This document shows positions 43,738 to 51,636 of a stretch of 64,000 nt of DNA, piece after piece. Within the stretch, counting starts at the first letter, position 1. The number at the start of each line of letters is the position of its first letter. Made by a program: the position numbers and the translations under genes. Under the pieces are notes generated by a model. The model saw only the letters and a list, made by a program, of their open reading frames with translations, had not been told where the DNA came from and did not search any database. Source of the DNA: Bacteroidales bacterium (GTDB lineage Bacteria > Bacteroidota > Bacteroidia > Bacteroidales > P3); the NCBI GenBank assembly GCA_016292015.1, contig JAEEZY010000027.1, forward strand, positions 162,728-226,727, given 5' to 3'.

Positions 43738-44505
43738 ATGGAACCAATATCGAAATCCAAACTCAAGGAACTTGCCGCTTTTCGGCAGCAAAAATTCTGT
43801 GACCTTAACAACCTTTTTGTGGCCGAGGGTGAGAAATTTGCGTCTGAAATTCTGGCAATGGGAATACATATCGACACCCTTTGCGCTACCAGCGATTGGC
43901 TTGATGCTCACGGTGCTATATGGCTCGACAAGGGTCTATGCTCTTCCTTGCACCTTGTTACCGACGAACAGTTGCAGCGGCTCTCGTCACTGCGCCAGCC
44001 CAACAAGGTATGGATGCTGTTGGAACGGCAGGCGTGCGATATTCAGAGTTCAAAATTCAAAATTCAAAATTCAAAGATAACCCTCGCCCTCGACCGTCTG
44101 CAAGACCCAGGCAACCTCGGCACCATCATTCGCACCGCCGACTGGTTTGGCATACGCCGTATCGTCTGCTCGCTCGACACTGTCAGCCGCTTCAACCCCA
44201 AGGTGGTGCAGTCAACCATGGGCAGCCTTTTCCGCGTCTCCGTCGAATGTCGCGACCTCGCCGAGTGGCTCCCTGCCTGCGGCATGCCCGTCTATGGGGC
44301 GGTGCTCGACGGCGACGACCTACGCGGTGTCGCTCCGGCCACCCCTGCCGTCATCCTTGTCGGCAACGAGTCGCGCGGCATATCGCCCGACTTGCGGCCT
44401 CTGCTGACCAACCGTATAACCATACCCAACCTTGGCGGCACATGCGAGTCGCTCAATGCCGCCGTCGCCACCGCTGTAATCCTCTCGCACTGGTGCTGCC
44501 GCTAG
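43738..44505 (+). CDS. SPOUT-class RNA 2'-O-methyltransferase (TrmH/RlmB type)
   Basis: A 255-residue SpoU-family methyltransferase. An N-terminal substrate-binding domain (residues 1-98, NNLFVAEGEKFASEIL) is followed by the knotted SPOUT domain with its three motifs: LDRLQDPGNLGTIIRTADWFG (motif 1), AVILVGNESRGIS (motif 2) and RITIPNLGGTCESLNAAVATAVIL (motif 3). It methylates a ribose in rRNA or tRNA; which one is not clear. The linker between the domains (about residues 102-113) is coded by a 7-bp repeat array (44042-44076) and looks like an expansion. The stop codon opens another 7-bp array. Confidence 0.9.
   Translation: MEPISKSKLKELAAFRQQKFCDLNNLFVAEGEKFASEILAMGIHIDTLCATSDWLDAHGAIWLDKGLCSSLHLVTDEQLQRLSSLRQPNKVWMLLERQACDIQSSKFKIQNSKITLALDRLQDPGNLGTIIRTADWFGIRRIVCSLDTVSRFNPKVVQSTMGSLFRVSVECRDLAEWLPACGMPVYGAVLDGDDLRGVAPATPAVILVGNESRGISPDLRPLLTNRITIPNLGGTCESLNAAVATAVILSHWCCR
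44042..44076 (+). repeat. 7-bp array inside the SPOUT methyltransferase gene
   Basis: Five 7-mers in phase: TTCAGAG, TTCAAAA, TTCAAAA, TTCAAAA, TTCAAAG. They code for QSSKFKIQNSK in the interdomain linker and leave the frame open; the opposite strand contains TGA in every unit. Confidence 0.88.
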
Positions 44506-44537
44506 TGCTTAACAGTTAGAACTTAACTCTTAAAATT
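44503..44537 (+). repeat. 7-bp array, stop-anchored (SPOUT-FMN junction)
   Basis: From the stop codon: TAGTGCT, TAACAGT, TAGAACT, TAACTCT, TAAAATT. Every unit starts with TAG or TAA, in phase with the stop. It ends 9 bp before the start of the FMN-binding protein gene. Confidence 0.85.
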
Positions 44538-44546
44538 AGGAAATAT

Positions 44547-45098
44547 ATGAAACAAGTTTTTGCTATCTTGACTATGGCATTGTTCGCTATCGGCACGTCG
44601 TTTGCCCAGCAACCTGCCGGCAATAACCATCAGTGTGCCCACCACTGCGGCAACTGTCCGCACCACCAGCAGGCTAAAGCTGCGCAGCCGGCTGTCAACG
44701 CCGACGGAATCCCTATGGAGATTGTCCGCGCTTTCCCCACCGTCAAAAGCGTCAAGAAAGAGGCCAAGTGGACCTCGGTGTTCGACGCCTCGAAGAAACT
44801 ACTGGGCTACGCCGTCTATTCCAAGCCTGCCAGCGACGGCATAAAGGGCTACAATGGTGAGACTCCCTTGCTCATTGCTCTCGACAAGAACAAGAAAGTG
44901 CTCTCGGTTGAGCTGCTGGCCAACAGCGAGACTCCTCAGTATGTGCAGCGTGTCAAGGCCGCTGGCTTCTTCAAGTCGTGGAACGGCCTTTCGCCCAAAG
45001 CGGCTTGCAAGAAGAAGGTCGATGCCGTCGCTGGCGCCACCTACACCTCTACCGCCGTCACCAAGTCGCTCCAAGCTGCCCTCAAAGGCTTGAAGTAA
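44547..45098 (+). CDS. Exported FMN-binding-domain protein with His/Cys cluster
   Basis: A 183-residue protein with signal peptide MKQVFAILTMALFAIGTSFAQ. Next to the cleavage site is a cluster NHQCAHHCGNCPHHQ (His28, Cys30, His32, His33, Cys34, Cys37, His39, His40), suited to bind a metal or haem. Residues about 75-183 are an FMN_bind domain as in RnfG, NqrC and NosR. It ends with DAVAGATYTSTAV, matching the flavinylation motif DxxxGA(S/T)x(S/T); Thr167 is the expected FMN attachment site. Covalent FMN would be added by an ApbE such as the one at 1-839. A role in extracytoplasmic electron transfer is inferred. Confidence 0.85.
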   Translation: MKQVFAILTMALFAIGTSFAQQPAGNNHQCAHHCGNCPHHQQAKAAQPAVNADGIPMEIVRAFPTVKSVKKEAKWTSVFDASKKLLGYAVYSKPASDGIKGYNGETPLLIALDKNKKVLSVELLANSETPQYVQRVKAAGFFKSWNGLSPKAACKKKVDAVAGATYTSTAVTKSLQAALKGLK

Positions 45099-45118
45099 AA
45101 CAGTCGGTTACTCAAAAA

Positions 45119-45151
45119 AAAGAGCCACAACGTAATCGTTGCGGCTCTTTT
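45119..45151. terminator. Bidirectional terminator between convergent genes
   Basis: An 11-13 bp stem (GAGCCACAACG with its complement, one mismatch) and a 4-nt loop, preceded by a run of A and followed by TTTT. It can end both the FMN-binding gene (+) and the thioredoxin/T9SS gene (-). Confidence 0.88.
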
Positions 45152-45167
45152 CTGTTATGGTGTTGTC

Positions 45168-46772
45168 TTATTTCTTCACAACTTTCTGGATGGTGCTGTT
45201 GCCGTTGGCCATCACGCGCACTGAGTAAACGCCGTTGGCGAGGTTGCTCATGTTGATGCTGCTGCTGGTCTCGGTCATGACGATACGTCCGGCTGCATCG
45301 ATAACCTCAACCTTCTGCAGGCCTTCTGCCTCGATGTAGAGGTTGCCGGTGGTCGGGTTCGGGAACATCTTCACGTTCGATGCGGTAACGTCGTTGATGC
45401 CCTGTGTGCCACCACCAGCATTGCTGAAGGTGATGTCGTCAATAAGCAAGTAGTATTTGTAGCTGGATGTATAGTTGATCATGAAATACTTGGCGTTGGC
45501 AGGAAGTGTGCCATTGTAGGTTGCCCAGCCACTGGTGGTTGCTGTGATCTCCGATCCGATGGTCGTGAAGTTCGAGGGGTTATTGTCGCTTGTCGAATAT
45601 TTCACTTTGAATGTCTCATTGGTGCTTCCGGCAGCCACATAATCAAATGTCACATTCAGTTCGCCAGTGTGGTGAAGTTCGGGCGAAATCAAATACTGGT
45701 TGTAGTCGCTTGCTCTTGAGTAACTGTTCAGGATTGCTGCAAATGAACCGTCGTTCAATTCAATCACACCAAAGTAATCGGCGGTATTTTCAGTATTTGC
45801 GCTGACGAATTCCCAGCATCCCTGGCCGTTCTCGAAGTCCTCGGTGAACGGGAATGTGGAAATGCCAGCCGAGCAGTCAACAACGTTCACGGTAACGCTC
45901 TTGGTGGCGGAGCCGTTGGCGTTGGTGGCAACAACGGTAACGGTGTACGTGCCGGTCGTGTTCCATGTTGCGTTTACCGTCGATGTCGTAGCGGTCGCGG
46001 GCGAGCCACCCTCGATGGTCCAAGCCAGAGTGTAGTCGGCAACGCTCGTTACCTCAGCAGTGAATGTGGCGGCAACGCCTTTCTTTACCACTTCGGGTTT
46101 GATGAGTTCTACCGCAGGAACTGAGGTCTCGGTAGGGCAGCTTGTGGTGGCGAAGTTGTATATAGCTGTTGCGCATGTGTTTGCCTGTGCAGTTGAGTAA
46201 TTTCCATTTGAGTAGCTATAGAGAAACTCGTTTTCATAAATGCTATGTACAAATCCTGACGGGCAGAAGAGGTAAACAGACGGGATGTATCCTTCATACA
46301 GCGATACATGACTTGATAAGGCTGTGTCGGCCTCAGCAATGGGGACGGGGTTCGTGCCGCCGCTGGTGAAGTCGCCCTGTGAGTTTCCACCGCCGCTGAG
46401 TTCGCTTGTGGGCGTGCTCGGGTCGTCTTCAATCTGCAAAACTACGAACTCTCCGGTGCCTCCCTGTCCGTAGGTCGTGTACAGCGCTTCCAAAATGCCA
46501 GCTTGATTGTACTTGAAGCATGGTCCACACCATGTGGCGAAGAAGTCTATCACGACATATTTGCCTTGGTCAAGATAACTCTGGATGTTGTGGACCGTCC
46601 CGTTCAAATCCGTGATTGAGAAGTTCGTGAACGTGCCCCACTCTGCCGCCTTCACGTCTCCTTTTGTCGATCTCTCATTTGCGTCCTGGCAACGGATTGC
46701 GGTCTTCTCTCCCTGCGCGTACATGGTTGCGCCGAGGAGCAGTGTTGCAGCAAATAATAAAACTTTCTTCAT
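45168..46772 (-). CDS. T9SS-exported protein with thioredoxin fold and PKD-like domain
   Basis: A 534-residue secreted protein with signal peptide MKKVLLFAATLLLGATMYAQ. Residues about 45-215 are a TlpA/redoxin-like thioredoxin fold with VVIDFFATWCGPCFKYNQ (Cys82, Cys85). A PKD-like Ig domain (VTSVADYTLAWTIEGGSPA to ANGSATKSVTVNV) follows at about 225-300, then a jelly-roll-like domain (FTEDFENGQGCWEF to YLLIDDITFSN, about 310-445), and a type A sorting domain (VKMFPNPTTGNLYIEA to STIQKVVKK, about 460-534). A redox-active thioredoxin displayed at the cell surface is unusual outside this phylum. It has its own strong promoter and terminator. Confidence 0.87.
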   Translation of the reverse strand: MKKVLLFAATLLLGATMYAQGEKTAIRCQDANERSTKGDVKAAEWGTFTNFSITDLNGTVHNIQSYLDQGKYVVIDFFATWCGPCFKYNQAGILEALYTTYGQGGTGEFVVLQIEDDPSTPTSELSGGGNSQGDFTSGGTNPVPIAEADTALSSHVSLYEGYIPSVYLFCPSGFVHSIYENEFLYSYSNGNYSTAQANTCATAIYNFATTSCPTETSVPAVELIKPEVVKKGVAATFTAEVTSVADYTLAWTIEGGSPATATTSTVNATWNTTGTYTVTVVATNANGSATKSVTVNVVDCSAGISTFPFTEDFENGQGCWEFVSANTENTADYFGVIELNDGSFAAILNSYSRASDYNQYLISPELHHTGELNVTFDYVAAGSTNETFKVKYSTSDNNPSNFTTIGSEITATTSGWATYNGTLPANAKYFMINYTSSYKYYLLIDDITFSNAGGGTQGINDVTASNVKMFPNPTTGNLYIEAEGLQKVEVIDAAGRIVMTETSSSINMSNLANGVYSVRVMANGNSTIQKVVKK

Positions 46773-46885
46773 ATAGATTTCGCCATGTTATATGCCATCA
46801 GGCCCTTCGGCTTTTGATAAATTAATAAATTACAACGATATTGTCTTGTCGGTTTTTGTTGTGATTTCTATGCAAATAATCAGTG

Positions 46886-46916
46886 CAAATTTACACATAT
46901 TTTTGAAACCTCCAAA
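46886..46916 (-). promoter_or_regulatory. Promoter of the thioredoxin/T9SS gene
   Basis: On the minus strand, TTTG (46916-46913), 19-bp spacer, TAAATTTG (46893-46886): an exact TTTG-N19-TAnnTTTG match, 114 bp before the start codon. Confidence 0.88.
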
Positions 46917-46968
46917 ATTTTTGCGTAAAATTTGTTGCTGTGTGTGCAGATGGTTATCTTGGAGTGAG

Positions 46969-47012
46969 GGCAAAGCCACTGCAAAGCCGCTGCAAAGCCA
47001 CTGCAAAGTCAC
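46969..47012 (+). repeat. 11-bp tandem array, 4 units
   Basis: GGCAAAGCCAC, TGCAAAGCCGC, TGCAAAGCCAC, TGCAAAGTCAC. It lies 27 bp after the tolC-like stop, in the spacer before the promoter of the thioredoxin/T9SS gene. Confidence 0.92.
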
Positions 47013-47038
47013 TGAGAGTTTTTGCGTCGGGTGGCAGA

Positions 47039-48466
47039 TTACTGTCCGCTGAGCTGTCGGTAGCGCAGCTCCTTTATCTTGTAGTCTATCAGCTGGTCGG
47101 TCAGTTGGTCGTGGGCTTGGTAGAAGAGGGTTTGCGCCTCGAGATAGTCGGACACCGAGGTCAGCCCTGCCTCGTAGTATATCTTCACCTCCTCCAGGTT
47201 GTCTGCGGCGTCGTCTGCGGCCTGGCGTTTGATGTCAATCTGGCTGTAGGCTTCGCGCAGGCTGTTGTAGGCTTGGCGCTGCTGTAGCGTCATGAGCTCT
47301 GTGTTGTTGCGGTGGTTGTTTTCTGCCATGCGCACGGCCATCTGCTGCTTCTTCATGTTGTGCGCCGTCTCCCACCATGCGGTGAGCGGTATGCTGACGG
47401 TGGCGAAGAGGATGCCGTTGGCGCGGTAGGAGCCTGTGATGTCGGTGAGGCCGTAGGTCGAGCCGACGGCAATCTGCGGCATCGCTTCGCCGGCTATCAT
47501 CTTCCGGCGCAGCCGCTCGGCTTCGACGGCTTTCTCGAGCAGGGAATATTCGGGGCGGTTCACCACACAGCTGTCCACCCGTGCCTGCGGCGCGGCTGGG
47601 CTCTGCAGCTCGCCCTCCTGCGGTATTTCCACCCGCAACGTCTCGGAATAAGGTTGTCCTATGTATTGGCACAACGCCATCGTGGCGAGCTCGATGCCGT
47701 TCAATATCTGTGTCTTTACCGACTGCATCTCGGCCTGTTTGAGACGCACTTTCAGCACTTCCGAGCGTCCTATCAGCCCCGCCTGCTGTGCCGCCTCGGC
47801 GTCGCGACGCAGCGTGTCGAGCAGCACCAACGCCTGCTCCACGGGCTGCAGCTTGCCGTGCAGCAGCACCACCTGCCAGTAGTATTGCTCCACATTGAGC
47901 ATCACCTCTCGCTCCGACATCATCAGTTTCAGCTCCGCCACATCCACCCCCACCTTCGCAAGCCGGTTGCCGTTCACAATTCGGCCGCCGGCAAACAGCG
48001 GCTGCGTCAGCACTGCGTTGGCGAAAAGCCCGCGGTCGATCATCTTCAGCGATATGTCGTACGAGAACCTATCGACAAAGTTGTCTATCTCTGATTGCAG
48101 GTTTACGTCGATATTGTATCTGTCTAATGTGGCCTGCAGGTTGGCGATGCGGTCCTCCATCGTCTCGCCGTCAAACCGCGCGGTGACGTCTATCTGCGCT
48201 CCGCTTCCCTCCGACGAGACGTCTATCAGGTAGTTCTGCGACCTGAAATAGCCTGCCGCCACGCTTAGCGTCGGGAAGTATTTGGTCAATGCCGCCAGCT
48301 TCGTCTGCTTGGCCGACTCTATCTCCAGACGTGCGTTCTCTAGCGTGGCATTGTTGCGCAGCGCCATCGCCCGGCAGCTGTCCAGTGTCAGCACCTGCGC
48401 CCCAATGCGCGACGGCATCATCAGCGCCACCACAAAAACCAAGCTATATGTACTAACTCTGCGCAT
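47039..48466 (-). CDS. TolC-family outer-membrane efflux protein
   Basis: A 475-residue TolC/OprM-type channel with signal peptide MRRVSTYSLVFVVALMMPSRIGAQ. Two OEP repeats are visible: LTLDSCRAMALRNNATLENARLEIESAK (residues 26-53) with a long helical hairpin, and a second opening near residue 300 (NRPEYSLLEKAVEAERLRRKMIAGEAMPQIAVGSTYG). The C-terminal helix EEVKIYYEAGLTSVSDYLEAQTLFYQAHDQL is typical. It forms the outer-membrane exit for the RND pump, whose gene ends 1 bp upstream. Gene order adaptor, pump, channel makes a full tripartite system. Confidence 0.93.
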   Translation of the reverse strand: MRRVSTYSLVFVVALMMPSRIGAQVLTLDSCRAMALRNNATLENARLEIESAKQTKLAALTKYFPTLSVAAGYFRSQNYLIDVSSEGSGAQIDVTARFDGETMEDRIANLQATLDRYNIDVNLQSEIDNFVDRFSYDISLKMIDRGLFANAVLTQPLFAGGRIVNGNRLAKVGVDVAELKLMMSEREVMLNVEQYYWQVVLLHGKLQPVEQALVLLDTLRRDAEAAQQAGLIGRSEVLKVRLKQAEMQSVKTQILNGIELATMALCQYIGQPYSETLRVEIPQEGELQSPAAPQARVDSCVVNRPEYSLLEKAVEAERLRRKMIAGEAMPQIAVGSTYGLTDITGSYRANGILFATVSIPLTAWWETAHNMKKQQMAVRMAENNHRNNTELMTLQQRQAYNSLREAYSQIDIKRQAADDAADNLEEVKIYYEAGLTSVSDYLEAQTLFYQAHDQLTDQLIDYKIKELRYRQLSGQ

Positions 48467-51400
48467 CTATCGCTTTTTCCGGTAATGTAAGGTTATATTC
48501 TGGGGTTTCTTGAAGTCGAATAGTTTCCAGTACGCCACGGGCATCACCGCCACTATGAAGATTATGGCGAACATTATGCCGAAGCATATCACTATTCCCA
48601 TCGGCATCCACAACGCGCTCTTGTGTATAATCATCGGTATCACTCCCACCGCCGTCGTCGCGCTGGTGAGGAATATCGGCCTCATCCTACGGCATCCTGC
48701 GTCGAAGGCCGCCTGCCGCACATCCACCCCCGAACGCCGCAGCTCTTCGGCATAGTCGAACATCACTATGTTGTTGCGCACGTTGATGCCTATCAGGCTC
48801 ACTATGCCGATTATGGCGGTCAGGCTTATGTCGCAGTGGAACATGGCTAACCCTACAAATGCGCCCAGCAGGCAGAACAGTGTGCCGAACAGCGAGAGTA
48901 GCGTGAGCCGTATCTTCTTGAAGTTGAACAGCAGGAAAAAGAACACTATCATCACCGAGGCTATCAACCCTACTATGATGTCGCCCATCGTGCCGCTGTT
49001 CACCGAGTCGAGGCCGCCGTATGTCATCTCCACGTCCTCGGGCAGCATCTGCTTGAAGTCGTTCTCCAGCCAGGGCTTCAGCTTGGACATGGTCTTGGGT
49101 TGGCTTTTGCCAAACCGCAGGTCTGATCCCACCGTCACGCACGGCACCCCGTTCCTGTGCGGTATCTGCGAGGGCTGCCAGTCGGGCGTCACCGTGGCTA
49201 CCTGCCTCAGAGGTACCCACACTCCGGGTATCGACGTTGGCACCAGCGCCGACGTGATGTCGGGTGCGCTGCCCTGCTCCGACGAGTACAGCTTCACCGC
49301 CACTCCGTAGTCCTCCTCCCACACCGTCGTCATCGGCAGCCCGCCGTATAACGTGGCTAGGTTGGCTGACAACACCGACTTCGTCACTCCCAACCTCGAT
49401 GCTTCGTCTGGCTTCAGGTCTATCCTCACTGTTGGCGAATAGTCGCCAAAGTCGCTGTGTACCCACACAAGGTCGTCGCTATGCTGTTCCAGATGCCGTT
49501 TCAATGTGTCGGCATAACGCATAAGGGCTGCCTTGTCTTCGCTGCGTAGCCTTATCTCTATCGGGTTGTTGACTGCCTGGTAGTCGAGCTGTTTCACTCT
49601 TATCGTAGCGTTGGGCAGCGTGTCGATGAAGCTGTCCTTGTAGCGTTTCACCACCTGCTCCGTTACGTCGTTGCCCTTGGTCTTCACTATCATCTGTGCG
49701 AAGTTCTTGGCTGGCATCTGTGGCGTGTACGCGGCCATGAAGCGTGGCGACGACGTGCCCACAAACGTTGACACCGTCTCTATGTCGTCGTCATTCTGTA
49801 GCACTCCTTCGAAATATTCGGCCACCTTCGCCGTCTGCTCCAGCGTGCTCCCGTCGGGAAGGTATATCTCCACCGCGAAGCTGTCTCTTTCGGCCTTGGG
49901 CATCAGCTGCAGCGGCATGTTCAAAAACACCACCACGGCTATGGCTATGTTAAGCAACCCTGCCAGTATCGTTGTCCTTGGGTGCGCGAAACACCAGTTC
50001 AGCAGCCTCTCGTAGCCGTTCTGCAACATCGCGAAGAATCGCCTCTGCCACCGTGCGAAGAACCACTTGCGCTGCTTCACCCTGTGTGTGCCTTTATCTA
50101 CTTTCAGCATCTTCGTCTCCAGCCACGGCGTCAGCAACATCGCCAGCGCCAGCGAGATGGTCAGCGATATGGTTATCGTCGTCGGGAAGAACTTCACAAA
50201 GTCGCCCAGCGGCCCGTGCATCGTGAACAGGTATGGGAAGAAAATGGCGCATATCGACAGCGTGGCCACCACCAGCGACGGGAAGAACGTCTTGGCACTG
50301 TTTATGGCTGCGTCCCTCGGCGCCTGCCGTCGGCTTATGTTGTCCATATATCCGTCCACCATCACTATCGAGTCGTCAACCATCATACCCAGCGTCACTA
50401 TCAGCGACGCCAGCGTCACGATGTTCATCTCGAACCCTATGATGTACATCACCGAGAACGTCACCGCCGTCGTAAGTGGTATCTCTATCGCCGGTATCAG
50501 GGCCGACTGCAGCGGGAAGAGCAGCAGCATCACCGCTATCACCACCAACATCGCCGTCAGCAGGTCTTTGAAAAACGACCATATCGAGTTGTCCACCACC
50601 TGCGGCAGGTCGGTGATGCGGTACAGCGTCACTCCGTCGGGCAGCGTCCGTTGGAAGTCTTTCAGTATCTTGTCCACCTCCTCGCCAAACTTCACTATGT
50701 TGTTCCCGGGCCTCATCTCTATCGACAACACCAGCGCCCTGTTCCCGTCTTTCGTCACATAGCTCGTCGGCTCGGGATAGCACCGCTCTATCCGCGCTAT
50801 GTCTTTCAGCCTTATCGTTCTACCCGACGGCGCCGTGTATATCACCTGCTCGCCCAACTCGTATTCCGACTTGTAAGGACTTACCACATGTATCGGCAGG
50901 TATCCGTCGTCGGTCGATATCGTGCCGCCTATCGATTGCAATCCCTGTGCAAAGAGCACCGCCGTGAGCATCTGGTGGCTGATGCCGTATGACGCCAGCT
51001 TGTCCTTATCTACATACACCGATATCTCCTCTTTCTGCCCTCCGAGCGACTTCAGGTTGCCCACCGCCTCCACACTCCGCAGCCGTTGCTTCAGCAGCCT
51101 CATGTAGCCTTCCATCTCGCGGTAGGTCTTCTCTTTCGAATCCATCGTCACCAGCAGCGACGACGTGTTCCCGAAGTCGTCCACCACCACCAGCGCCAGC
51201 ACCCCCGCCGGCAGCTGCGCCTTGAAGTCCTTCAACCCGTGCCTTATCTTGCTCCACATCTCCGTCTGGTTCTTCACGCTGTTGACCAACTCCACATACA
51301 CATACACCACCCCCTCTTTCGAATAGCTGTAGGTCTTCTCTTTGTCCACCTCCACAAACGTGTATAGGTATTCCTCCAGCGGTATCGTCAGCTGCTCCTC

Positions 51401-51589
51401 CACCTCCTCCGACGATGCGCCTGGATACACCGCCGCCACCAACCCCTGCCTTATCGTGAACTCTGGAAACTCCTGCTTGTTCATCCGGTCAAGCCCATAG
51501 ATGCCGAATGCCACCAGTATGGCAACAATCAGCAGCACAATCTTGGGATTGTCAACTACAAGCTCCAGAAATCCGTTACCTTTTCTCAA
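48467..51589 (-). CDS. RND efflux pump permease (AcrB/MexB superfamily)
   Basis: A 1040-residue inner-membrane proton-driven pump. N-terminal helix and porter start (VYPGASSEEVEEQLTIPLEEYLYTF) are typical, as are the GMMVDDSIVMVDGYMDNISRR block in TM4 with the essential Asp pair, LTPWLETKM, and GIVSLIGINVRNNIVMFDYAEELRRSG. Twelve helices and two large porter loops can be traced. It is of the multidrug or lipid-type RND group rather than the heavy-metal CusA type (no Met triad seen). The frame opens with TTG at 51589, because no ATG occurs before residue 36; that TTG lies in a 7-bp repeat array. Confidence 0.93.
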   Translation of the reverse strand: MRKGNGFLELVVDNPKIVLLIVAILVAFGIYGLDRMNKQEFPEFTIRQGLVAAVYPGASSEEVEEQLTIPLEEYLYTFVEVDKEKTYSYSKEGVVYVYVELVNSVKNQTEMWSKIRHGLKDFKAQLPAGVLALVVVDDFGNTSSLLVTMDSKEKTYREMEGYMRLLKQRLRSVEAVGNLKSLGGQKEEISVYVDKDKLASYGISHQMLTAVLFAQGLQSIGGTISTDDGYLPIHVVSPYKSEYELGEQVIYTAPSGRTIRLKDIARIERCYPEPTSYVTKDGNRALVLSIEMRPGNNIVKFGEEVDKILKDFQRTLPDGVTLYRITDLPQVVDNSIWSFFKDLLTAMLVVIAVMLLLFPLQSALIPAIEIPLTTAVTFSVMYIIGFEMNIVTLASLIVTLGMMVDDSIVMVDGYMDNISRRQAPRDAAINSAKTFFPSLVVATLSICAIFFPYLFTMHGPLGDFVKFFPTTITISLTISLALAMLLTPWLETKMLKVDKGTHRVKQRKWFFARWQRRFFAMLQNGYERLLNWCFAHPRTTILAGLLNIAIAVVVFLNMPLQLMPKAERDSFAVEIYLPDGSTLEQTAKVAEYFEGVLQNDDDIETVSTFVGTSSPRFMAAYTPQMPAKNFAQMIVKTKGNDVTEQVVKRYKDSFIDTLPNATIRVKQLDYQAVNNPIEIRLRSEDKAALMRYADTLKRHLEQHSDDLVWVHSDFGDYSPTVRIDLKPDEASRLGVTKSVLSANLATLYGGLPMTTVWEEDYGVAVKLYSSEQGSAPDITSALVPTSIPGVWVPLRQVATVTPDWQPSQIPHRNGVPCVTVGSDLRFGKSQPKTMSKLKPWLENDFKQMLPEDVEMTYGGLDSVNSGTMGDIIVGLIASVMIVFFFLLFNFKKIRLTLLSLFGTLFCLLGAFVGLAMFHCDISLTAIIGIVSLIGINVRNNIVMFDYAEELRRSGVDVRQAAFDAGCRRMRPIFLTSATTAVGVIPMIIHKSALWMPMGIVICFGIMFAIIFIVAVMPVAYWKLFDFKKPQNITLHYRKKR

Positions 51590-51636
51590 AACTCAAAACT
51601 TAAAACTCAAAACTTGAAACTAAAAACTAGAAACTA
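51588..51636 (-). repeat. 7-bp array, stop-anchored (RND adaptor-pump junction)
   Basis: On the minus strand from the adaptor stop codon TAG: TAGTTTC, TAGTTTT, TAGTTTC, AAGTTTT, GAGTTTT, AAGTTTT, GAGTTTT, then GAG. It is the most regular array (consensus NAGTTTY, seven units). It supplies both the adaptor's stop codon and the TTG start of the pump. Confidence 0.93.

Noticed and set aside
48467..51589. Heavy-metal (CusA-type) RND pump
   Set aside because: No Met-rich transport triad or metal-binding partner is seen; the sequence fits the HAE1-like multidrug group better.
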